Shown: in pieces, positions 6,683 through 12,818 of the stretch
Layout of the letters: each line of letters starts with the position of its first letter
How positions within the stretch are numbered: the stretch's first letter is position 1
Assembly (NCBI GenBank): GCA_035999765.1
Contig: CP108521.1
Span: forward strand, 6,944,001 to 7,008,000
Length of the DNA stretch: 64,000 nucleotides
Origin: Streptomyces sp. NBC_01231
GTDB taxonomy: Bacteria; Actinomycetota; Actinomycetes; Streptomycetales; Streptomycetaceae
Direction of reading: 5' to 3'
Made by a program: the position numbers and the translations under genes
Notes under the pieces: generated by a model
Databases searched by the model: none
Told to the model about the DNA's origin: nothing
What the model saw: only the letters and a program-made list of their open reading frames with translations

Positions 6683-8074
6683 GTGACCAGCGCAGCCGAT
6701 ACGGCACCTGCCTCACCCAAAGCCAAGCGGGACCGCACCCACTATCTGTACATCGCCGTCATTGGCGCGGTGGCGCTCGGCATCGCGGTCGGTCTGATCT
6801 GGCCCGATTTCGGGGTCGAGCTCAAGCCCCTGGGCACGGGCTTCGTGAACCTGATCAAGATGATGATCTCGCCCATCATCTTCTGCACCATCGTTCTGGG
6901 CATCGGCTCGGTACGGAAGGCCGCGAAGGTCGGTGCCGTCGGCGGCATCGCGCTCGGCTACTTCATGGTGATGTCCCTGGTCGCGCTGGCCATCGGCCTG
7001 GTCGTGGGCAACATCCTGCACCCGGGTGACGGGCTGCACCTGACCGAGGCCCTCAAGGCGTCCGGCCACGACCAGGTGTCGGCCGACGCGCTTCCGCCCG
7101 TCGAATTCGCGCTGTCGATCATCCCGGTGACGTTCGTCTCCGCCTTCACCGAGGGCCAGGTTCTCCAGACCCTTCTCGTCGCGCTGCTCGCCGGCTTCGC
7201 CCTGCAGGCGATGGGTCCGGTCGGTCAGCCGATTCTGCGGGGTGTCGAGCACATCCAGCGACTGGTGTTCCGCATCCTCGCCATGGTGATGTGGGCCGCC
7301 CCGATCGGTGCCTTCGGTGCCATCGCCGCCGTGGTCGGATCGGCGGGTCTGGACGCGCTCAAGAGTCTCGCCGTGCTGATGATCGGCTTCTACATCACCT
7401 GTGTGCTTTTCGTCTTCGTCGTGCTCGGGACGCTGCTGCGCGTGGTCGCGGGACTGAACATCTTCATGCTGTTCAAGTACCTCGCCCGGGAGTTCCTGCT
7501 GATCCTGTCCACCTCTTCCTCCGAGTCGGCGCTGCCGCGGCTCATCGCGAAGATGGAGCATCTGGGCGTGAGCAAGCCGGTGGTCGGCATCACCGTTCCG
7601 ACCGGCTACTCCTTCAACCTTGACGGCACGATGATCTACATGACCATGGCGTCGCTCTACATCGCCGACGCCTTGGGGACGCCGATGTCGATCGGCGAGC
7701 AGATCCCGCTGCTGCTCTTCCTGCTGGTCGCCTCCAAGGGCGCGGCGGGCGTCAGTGGCGCGGGTCTGGCCACCCTGGCCGGCGGTCTGCAGTCGCACAA
7801 GCCCGCTCTGGTGGACGGCATCGGCCTGATCGTCGGTATCGACCGCTTCATGAGTGAGGCGCGGGCCGTGACGAACTTCGCGGGCAACGCCGTGGCTACC
7901 CTCCTGATCGGCACCTGGACGAAGGAGGTCGACCGCGAGCGCGTCGACCAGGTGCTCGCCGGACACCTGCCCTTCGACGAGAAGACGCTCCTGGACGACG
8001 GTGCCGACGGCGACCAGGACGTCCACGCGGAGCTTCCCGAGCAGGGCGGCGAGAAGGAACTCGCCAAGGCCTGA
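6683..8074 (+). CDS. dctA: C4-dicarboxylate:cation symporter DctA
   Basis: 463-residue membrane carrier of the dicarboxylate/amino acid:cation symporter (DAACS) family, importing succinate, fumarate or malate with protons or sodium. The protein begins with a short polar tail, then helices such as 'YLYIAVIGAVALGIAVGLIW'. Diagnostic motifs are the serine-rich hairpin 'STSSSESALPRL', 'GYSFNLDGTMIYM' and 'SKGAAGVSGAG' followed by 'DRFMSEARAVTNFAGNAVA', which carry the substrate and cation sites. The length is normal for DctA. The GTG start is fixed by AAGGAGG 7 nt upstream. The divergent DpiBA-type two-component system is the likely regulator. The acidic C-terminal tail (after residue 430) is usual. 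Confidence 0.95.
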   Translation: MTSAADTAPASPKAKRDRTHYLYIAVIGAVALGIAVGLIWPDFGVELKPLGTGFVNLIKMMISPIIFCTIVLGIGSVRKAAKVGAVGGIALGYFMVMSLVALAIGLVVGNILHPGDGLHLTEALKASGHDQVSADALPPVEFALSIIPVTFVSAFTEGQVLQTLLVALLAGFALQAMGPVGQPILRGVEHIQRLVFRILAMVMWAAPIGAFGAIAAVVGSAGLDALKSLAVLMIGFYITCVLFVFVVLGTLLRVVAGLNIFMLFKYLAREFLLILSTSSSESALPRLIAKMEHLGVSKPVVGITVPTGYSFNLDGTMIYMTMASLYIADALGTPMSIGEQIPLLLFLLVASKGAAGVSGAGLATLAGGLQSHKPALVDGIGLIVGIDRFMSEARAVTNFAGNAVATLLIGTWTKEVDRERVDQVLAGHLPFDEKTLLDDGADGDQDVHAELPEQGGEKELAKA

Positions 8075-8091
8075 CGGCGCCGCGCGACACC

Positions 8092-8115
8092 GGGGGCCCC
8101 GACGCCGGGGCCCCC
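8092..8115 (+). terminator. Hairpin terminator after dctA
   Basis: GGGGGCCCC (8092-8100) and GGGGCCCCC (8107-8115) form a perfect 9-bp stem with a 6-nt loop, 17 bp after the stop codon. There is no T-tract, as is common in Streptomyces. Confidence 0.7.
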
Positions 8116-8127
8116 GCCCCCGACCGG

Positions 8128-8260
8128 CGTCCCCGGCCGCCGGCCTCGCGGCCACCCGGGCCTTCGATCTCGCGGTCGTGCGGCCACCGGCCACCCGGCC
8201 TTCGGTCGTGCGGCCACCGGCCTCGCGGCCATCCGGGCCACAGGCCTTCGTTCGCGCGGC
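8128..8260. repeat. Imperfect GC-rich repeat in the dctA-TetR gap
   Basis: The 356-bp space between dctA and the TetR gene contains no convincing gene. The 19-bp word GGTCGTGCGGCCACCGGCC occurs at 8174-8192 and again at 8204-8222 (30-bp period), with a weaker third copy around 8240-8257 and related GCGGCCA/CCGGGCC words on both sides. Long open frames here arise from the repeat and extreme GC content. Confidence 0.6.
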
Positions 8261-8357
8261 CACCGGCCGCTGCGACCTCCGGCCACTCCGGCCCACCGCC
8301 ACTCCGGCCCCACATCAGGGCCGGGCCCGGCCTGAACCCGGGCTCGTCCCTTGGTCC

Positions 8358-8396
8358 CCGGGCGGCTGAGTACTCCCCCGTAGCTCAGCCGCCCGG
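8358..8396 (-). terminator. Terminator of the TetR gene (probably bidirectional)
   Basis: A perfect 13-bp stem, CCGGGCGGCTGAG (8358-8370) and CTCAGCCGCCCGG (8384-8396), with a 13-nt loop lies 34 bp beyond the TetR stop. It could stop transcription from either side. Confidence 0.7.
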
Positions 8397-8430
8397 TCCG
8401 GCTTTCCAGGCCCTCACGCCGCTCTCGCCG

Positions 8431-9114
8431 TCACTCGGCGGTTGCGGCGTTTTCGGCGTTCTGGCCTGCCACCTTGGCCCTCACGTCCCCCTCGGCCTCA
8501 TCGCTCAGCTTCGCCACCAGCGCGGTGGCGCGGGAGGCGGGTACACCTGCCGCGGTCAGTACGGTGATCGCGGCCGAGCGGCCCGCCTCCCGGGCTGCCA
8601 GCAGGCCGTCGTTCACGGCCTCCATCAGCGCGATCAGGGTCTGCTCCTGGACGTACGCCAGTGCCGGCGCCGGCAGTGGCGAGTCGAAGACGCCCTCCTC
8701 CAGGCCGCGCCGCAGCAGCTCCACGCTCGCCCCGCGCACCGGGGTGAGGCGGTCGCGGATGCCCTGCATCGTCACGCTGCGCTGGGCGAGTGCGACCAGG
8801 ATGCGATAGCGGTCGGCGACCTCCCAGACCGCCAGCACCGAGCGCGCCACGGCCTCCGCCGGGTCGTCCACGCCGTCCCGGCCCGCCGCGTGGGCCGCCG
8901 CCACAGACTCCACGGCACCGTCGACGAGCGTGCCGACCAGGGCCTCGCGGCTGGGGAAGTGGCCGTACACCGTCCGCCGTACCACTCCCGCGGCGCGGGC
9001 GATCTGGTCCATGGACGCGTCGGGGTCGCGCAGCAGCTCCGCGAGGGCGACGTCGAGGATGCGGCGCCGGTTGGCATCGGCGCGACTGGTGGGGCCGGTG
9101 GTCATGGCAGCCAT
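8431..9114 (-). CDS. TetR-family transcriptional repressor
   Basis: 227-residue one-component repressor. The N-terminal helix-turn-helix runs from 'RRRILDVALAELLRDPDASM' through 'DQIARAAGVVRRTVYGHFPS', the TetR signature, ending with 'REALVGTLVDGAVE'. The remaining 150 residues are the helical ligand-binding and dimer domain, which is not conserved enough to name a ligand. It is transcribed away from a DHA2-type drug exporter, and the gap holds two near-identical palindromes. This is the classic arrangement of a drug-responsive repressor controlling its own exporter. An in-frame ATG at 9105 is an alternative start; neither has a strong RBS. Confidence 0.92.
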   Translation of the reverse strand: MAAMTTGPTSRADANRRRILDVALAELLRDPDASMDQIARAAGVVRRTVYGHFPSREALVGTLVDGAVESVAAAHAAGRDGVDDPAEAVARSVLAVWEVADRYRILVALAQRSVTMQGIRDRLTPVRGASVELLRRGLEEGVFDSPLPAPALAYVQEQTLIALMEAVNDGLLAAREAGRSAAITVLTAAGVPASRATALVAKLSDEAEGDVRAKVAGQNAENAATAE

Positions 9115-9172
9115 TCTGCACGCCCGTCCGCGGGCAGCCCGCGTACCTCCATCAGGGCTTCACCTCCTCAAT

Positions 9173-9236
9173 TTGCACAGTGCTGTGCAGCTGCCGTACA
9201 TTGCACATGGTTGAGCATTTGCACAGCACTGTGCAA
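9173..9236. promoter_or_regulatory. Two TetR operators in the divergent TetR/MFS promoter
   Basis: Operator 1 (9173-9190) is TTGCACAG-TG-CTGTGCAG. Operator 2 (9219-9236) is TTGCACAG-CA-CTGTGCAA, a perfect 8+8 inverted repeat. A half-site TTGCACA lies between them at 9201-9207. Centres are 46 bp apart, so each probably covers one of the two divergent promoters. The size and symmetry fit a TetR dimer. Confidence 0.8.
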
Positions 9237-9283
9237 TCGATACGGCACGCTTGCGGTACTCCGCGAGGAAGGCGACCCCTGAC

Positions 9284-10954
9284 ATGCGACTCGTCATGAA
9301 CGAACCGGTCGAGACGATGGACGGCCCCTACGCCCGGCGTTGGTGGGCGCTCCTGGTCCTGTGCCTGAGCCTGCTGATCATCGTGATGGCGAACACCGCC
9401 CTCACCGTCGCCGCGCCCGACATGACCCAGGACCTGGGTCTGTCCAGCGCCGACCTCCAGTGGGTCATCGACGGCTACACCGTCCCGTACGCGGCGCTGA
9501 TGCTGCTGCTCGGTGCGATCGGCGACAAGTACAGCCGGCGTGGGGCGCTCGTGCTGGGGCTGTTCGTCTTCGGGGGCGGCGCCGTGGCGGGGTCGCTCGT
9601 CGACAGTTCCGCCGGTGTCATCGCGGCCCGCGCGGTGATGGGCGTCGGTGCCGCCATGATCATGCCCGCGACACTCTCGCTGCTCGCCGCAAGCTTCCCG
9701 CGCGCCGAACGCGCCAAGGCGATCACGCTGTGGACCGCCACGGCGGGCCTGGCGATCGCGGCCGGCCCGCTGCTCGCCGGCGCGCTGCTGGAGCAGCACA
9801 GCTGGAAGTCCACGTTCCTGATCAACGTCCCGGTCGCCGCGCTCGCCGTCATCGGCGCGCTGGTGCTGGTGCCGCCGTCGAAGGCCGCCGAGAAGGGGCG
9901 TATCGACTACGTCGGCGGACTGTTGTCGGTCGTCTGGATCGGCTCGCTGGTCTACATGATCATCGAGGGTCCGCACTTCGGCTGGGGCGTCAAGGCGATC
10001 ACGGCCGCGGTGGTCGCGGGCGTCGGCCTCGTCCTGTTCGTGGTGTGGGAACTGCGCCACCCGCGCCCGGTCGTGGACGTCCGCCGCTTCACCGACCGTC
10101 GGTTCGCCGGCTCGAACCTCGCGGTGGCCCTGTTCTTCCTGGCGGTCTTCGGCGCCTTCTACTACCTCACCCAGCACCTGCAGTTCGTCCTCGGCCACAG
10201 CGCCCTGGACACCGGTCTGCGCATGCTGCCCCTGGCCGGCGCGGTCTTCGTCGGCTCGGCCCTCACCGGCTATCTGACGCCGAAGGTCGGTATGAAGTGG
10301 ACCGTCACCGCCGGCATGGTCGGCGGCACGGCGGCCCTCGCCCTGCTCACCCAGGTCGACGCGGGTTCGTCGTACGGCGATCTCGTCGCCCCCCTCGCCA
10401 TCCTGGGGCTCGCGATAGGGCTCGCCCTCTCACCCTGCACGGACGCCATCATGGGCGCCTTTCCCGAGTCCGAACTGGGCGTCGGCGGCGCCGTGAACGA
10501 CACCTCGCTGGAGCTCGGCGGCTCGCTCGGCATCGCCATCCTCGGCTCGCTGCTGGCCACGTCGTACTCCGACCACCTCACCGACGCGACCTCCGGCAGC
10601 AAGCTGCCCGCCTCGACCCTGGCCACCGCACAGGACTCGGTCGGCGCCGGATACGGGGTCGCGCAGGGCATCTCCGAGCAGGCCCGGAAGGTCGCCGCGC
10701 AGGCGGCCGGGACGAAGGACCCGCAGCAGGCCGCCCAGTTGAAGGCTCAGGCCGAGCAACTCGCCCAGGGGGCCCACCGGATGGCCGACGCGGTCGGCTC
10801 CTCCTTCTCGGACGCGGTCGCCCACACCAGCCTGATCGGCGCGGTGGTCCTGGGCGTCGGCACGGTCGTCGTCGCGCTGCTCCTGCCGCGCGGCAAGGAG
10901 ACCGAGCGGGCCGAACAGCCGGAGACGGAGAAGGAACTGGCCGGCGCCCGCTGA
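9284..10954 (+). CDS. MFS drug exporter, DHA2 (EmrB/QacA) family
   Basis: 556-residue proton-driven multidrug exporter of the 14-helix DHA2 family. 'WWALLVLCLSLLIIVMANTALTVAAPDM' is helix 1 with the family D-T motif region; 'LQWVIDGYTVPYAALML' begins helix 2 and 'GDKYSRRGAL' is the MFS motif A loop. Motif C-like 'LWTATAGLAIAAGPLLAGALLE' lies in helix 5. The C-terminal part has a long hydrophilic loop rich in Ala/Gln (around residues 450-510) before the last helix. ATG 9284 is chosen over upstream TTG and downstream ATG 9296 because of GAGGAAGG at 9265-9272. The divergent TetR gene is the likely repressor. The substrate is unknown. Confidence 0.92.
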   Translation: MRLVMNEPVETMDGPYARRWWALLVLCLSLLIIVMANTALTVAAPDMTQDLGLSSADLQWVIDGYTVPYAALMLLLGAIGDKYSRRGALVLGLFVFGGGAVAGSLVDSSAGVIAARAVMGVGAAMIMPATLSLLAASFPRAERAKAITLWTATAGLAIAAGPLLAGALLEQHSWKSTFLINVPVAALAVIGALVLVPPSKAAEKGRIDYVGGLLSVVWIGSLVYMIIEGPHFGWGVKAITAAVVAGVGLVLFVVWELRHPRPVVDVRRFTDRRFAGSNLAVALFFLAVFGAFYYLTQHLQFVLGHSALDTGLRMLPLAGAVFVGSALTGYLTPKVGMKWTVTAGMVGGTAALALLTQVDAGSSYGDLVAPLAILGLAIGLALSPCTDAIMGAFPESELGVGGAVNDTSLELGGSLGIAILGSLLATSYSDHLTDATSGSKLPASTLATAQDSVGAGYGVAQGISEQARKVAAQAAGTKDPQQAAQLKAQAEQLAQGAHRMADAVGSSFSDAVAHTSLIGAVVLGVGTVVVALLLPRGKETERAEQPETEKELAGAR

Positions 10955-10981
10955 CTCACCGAACTCTTACCCGGCCGAACT

Positions 10982-11016
10982 AGCCTGCCGCACCGGACCG
11001 ACCGGTGCGGCAGGCT
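10982..11016 (+). terminator. Strong terminator after the MFS exporter
   Basis: A perfect 15-bp stem, AGCCTGCCGCACCGG (10982-10996) and CCGGTGCGGCAGGCT (11002-11016), with a 5-nt loop, separates the exporter from the next gene, which begins only 22 bp later. Confidence 0.85.
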
Positions 11017-11037
11017 CATGCGGAGGGTACGCGGGGG

Positions 11038-11802
11038 ATGAAGATCGACTGGGACCGGCGGACCTGTGCCCGGCGCGGGCATGTGACGTACGCGCCGGAC
11101 GAACCCGCGCTGCGGGAGCGGCTGCACGCGGAGACCGCCCTCGGCACGGCCTGGCGCTGTCTGCGCTGCGGCGACTTCGCCCTCGGCGCCCCGCACGGCT
11201 CCGGGCCGGCCGACCGGGCCCCGCTCGTCCCGCGCGGCAAGGTGCTGCGCGACCTGTTCATCCTGCGCTTCCTGGCGATCGAGCGAGCCGTGCGCGGGGT
11301 GTTCATCGTGCTGGTCGCGGTGGCGGTGTGGAAATTCAGCAACTCCCGGGACGCGGTCCGCGAGCTCTTCGACGAGTACCTGGACGTCTTCCGGCCCGTC
11401 TTCCGCCACTTCCACTACGACCTCGACCACTCGCCGGTCGTCGGCAGCCTGCAGAAGACGTTCGGCTACCGGCACTCCACCCTGGTGCTGGTGGCGGTCC
11501 TGCTGCTGGCCTACGCGCTGATCGAACTCGTCGAGGCGGTCGGCCTCTGGTACGTCAAGCGCTGGGCGGAGTACCTGACCGTCGTCGCCACCGCCGCGTT
11601 CCTCCCTCTGGAGATCTACGAACTCACCGAGCGCATCAGCTGGTTGAAGATCGCCACGCTGGTCCTCAACATCCTCGCCGTCGTCTACATCGCGCTCGCC
11701 AAGCGGCTGTTCGGGCTGCGGGGCGGGCGCGGGGCGTTCGAGGAGGAGCGGCGGAGCGCCTCACTGCTGGAGGTGGAGGAGTCGGCGGGGTCCGCTGTCT
11801 GA
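11038..11802 (+). CDS. DUF2127-like membrane protein
   Basis: 254-residue integral membrane protein of unknown role. The N-terminal soluble segment has a Cys pair, 'WRCLRCGDF', preceded by two further Cys/His residues (TCARRGH), resembling a small zinc ribbon. Hydrophobic helices follow at 'VRGVFIVLVAVAVWKF', 'STLVLVAVLLLAYALIELVEA', 'EYLTVVATAAFLPLEIYEL' and 'IATLVLNILAVVYIALAKRL'; the last three with the 'GLWYVKRWAEYLTV' linker match my memory of the DUF2127 family. The ATG at 11038 with GGAGGG upstream is preferred over earlier in-frame starts. It stands alone between two terminators. Confidence 0.75.
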   Translation: MKIDWDRRTCARRGHVTYAPDEPALRERLHAETALGTAWRCLRCGDFALGAPHGSGPADRAPLVPRGKVLRDLFILRFLAIERAVRGVFIVLVAVAVWKFSNSRDAVRELFDEYLDVFRPVFRHFHYDLDHSPVVGSLQKTFGYRHSTLVLVAVLLLAYALIELVEAVGLWYVKRWAEYLTVVATAAFLPLEIYELTERISWLKIATLVLNILAVVYIALAKRLFGLRGGRGAFEEERRSASLLEVEESAGSAV

Positions 11803-11817
11803 TCCTCCGGCGCAGGG

Positions 11818-11848
11818 GGCGGCCGACGCGTGGGAAACCTCGGCCGCC
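11818..11848 (+). terminator. Terminator after the DUF2127-like gene
   Basis: GGCGGCCGA (11818-11826) and TCGGCCGCC (11840-11848) form a 9-bp stem with a 13-nt loop, 16 bp after the stop codon and just before the MerR promoter. Confidence 0.6.
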
Positions 11849-11863
11849 GCGGCAGTGACGGTG

Positions 11864-11894
11864 TTGCCTTGACGTCGGCGTCAAGGCTTACGTT
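11864..11894 (+). promoter_or_regulatory. MerR-type autoregulated promoter, leaderless
   Basis: TTGCCT (11864-11869) and TACGTT (11889-11894) are separated by 19 bp, the overlong spacer typical of MerR-controlled promoters. The spacer region holds the perfect inverted repeat GCCTTGACG-TCGG-CGTCAAGGC (11866-11887), the expected MerR dimer site. The ATG at 11901 begins 6 nt after the -10 box, so transcription would start at or next to the start codon. Confidence 0.8.
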
Positions 11895-11900
11895 CGACCC

Positions 11901-12329
11901 ATGCGCATCGGCGAGCTGGCGGCGCGGGCCGGGACCACGACCCGGACGCTGCGGTACTACGAGTCACGGGGTCTGCTGCCCGCGAGACGGAACGGCAACG
12001 GATACCGCACCTACGACGAGGACGACCTGAAGCTGCTGAGGCAGATCAGGACGTTGCAGGACTTCGGGTTCGACCTGGAGGAGACGCGGCCGTTCGTGGA
12101 GTGTCTGCGGGCCGGTCACCCGGAGGGCGACACGTGTCCCGCCTCGCTCGCGGTCTACCGGCGCAAGCTGGACGAGCTCGACGCGCTGATCGGCGAGTTG
12201 CGGGCGGTGCGCGAGCAGGTCGGGGCGCAGCTGGCGAGGGCGGAGCGGGCCCGTGACGCGCTGGCGGCCGATGCGGGGGCTCCGGGGGGTCCGGAGCCGG
12301 GGTGCGAACTGGGAGGGAACCTCAGATGA
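11901..12329 (+). CDS. MerR-family transcriptional regulator
   Basis: 142-residue regulator. The N-terminal winged helix, 'MRIGELAARAGTTTRTLRYY' then 'ESRGLLPARRNGNGYRTYDE', is textbook MerR. A coiled dimer helix follows (about 80-125). Two cysteines, in 'FVECLRAG' and 'EGDTCPAS', lie in the effector region, and a third is near the C-terminus (PGCELG), so a thiol-reactive or metal signal is possible. The next gene is a thioredoxin whose ATG overlaps this stop (ATGA), so the regulator and thioredoxin form one operon that the regulator likely controls through the palindromic promoter upstream. The exact signal cannot be read from sequence. Confidence 0.92.
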   Translation: MRIGELAARAGTTTRTLRYYESRGLLPARRNGNGYRTYDEDDLKLLRQIRTLQDFGFDLEETRPFVECLRAGHPEGDTCPASLAVYRRKLDELDALIGELRAVREQVGAQLARAERARDALAADAGAPGGPEPGCELGGNLR

Positions 12330-12658
12330 TCAAGGCGGCGGGTGTGGCCGAGGTGACGGACGCGGACTTCGAGACGGAGGTGGTCGGCGCGGAGCTGCCG
12401 GTGCTGGTGGAGTTCACCGCCGACTGGTGTCCGCCCTGCCGGCAGATGGGGCCGGTGCTCAGCGCCCTCGCCGAGGAGGAGGGCGAACGGCTCAAGGTGG
12501 TCCAGCTGGACGTGGACACCAACCCGGAGACCACGAACGCGTACAAGGTGCTGTCGATGCCGACGTTCATGGTGTTCCGCGGCGGTGAGCCGGTGAAGTC
12601 GATGGTGGGGGCCCGGCCGAAGCGGCGGCTCCTGGAGGAGTTGGCCGACGTCCTCTGA
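12326..12658 (+). CDS. Thioredoxin with WCPPC active site
   Basis: 110-residue thioredoxin-fold protein that reduces disulfides in the cytoplasm. The active site is 'FTADWCPPCRQMGPVL', and the cis-proline loop is 'SMPTFMVF'. Length and fold are those of classical TrxA, and there is no signal peptide. The redox motif is CPPC instead of the usual CGPC; in related proteins the two residues between the cysteines tune redox potential, so it may be less reducing or act on particular partners. The ATG at 12326 overlaps the MerR stop by 4 bp and is preferred to an upstream in-frame start. Co-transcription with the MerR gene implies induction by the same stress. Confidence 0.93.
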   Translation: MIKAAGVAEVTDADFETEVVGAELPVLVEFTADWCPPCRQMGPVLSALAEEEGERLKVVQLDVDTNPETTNAYKVLSMPTFMVFRGGEPVKSMVGARPKRRLLEELADVL

Positions 12659-12696
12659 GTCCCCGGCGAGCTCCCGGATGAGCTCCCCCGATACGA

Positions 12697-12732
12697 AGAA
12701 ATCCCCCGAGCAATTGCGCTCGGGGGATTTCT
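12697..12732 (+). terminator. Strong terminator after the thioredoxin gene
   Basis: AGAAATCCCCCGAGC (12697-12711) pairs perfectly with GCTCGGGGGATTTCT (12718-12732), with loop AATTGC. The AT-rich base of the stem ends in TTT, giving a near-classical Rho-independent terminator. Confidence 0.85.
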
Positions 12733-12818
12733 TTGCGTATATTTACTGGTTCGCGACTTCACGGGAATTGGTCGCGAATGAGGCTTAGTGAGCACAGTAT
12801 ATCCGGGCGGGAGTGGAA

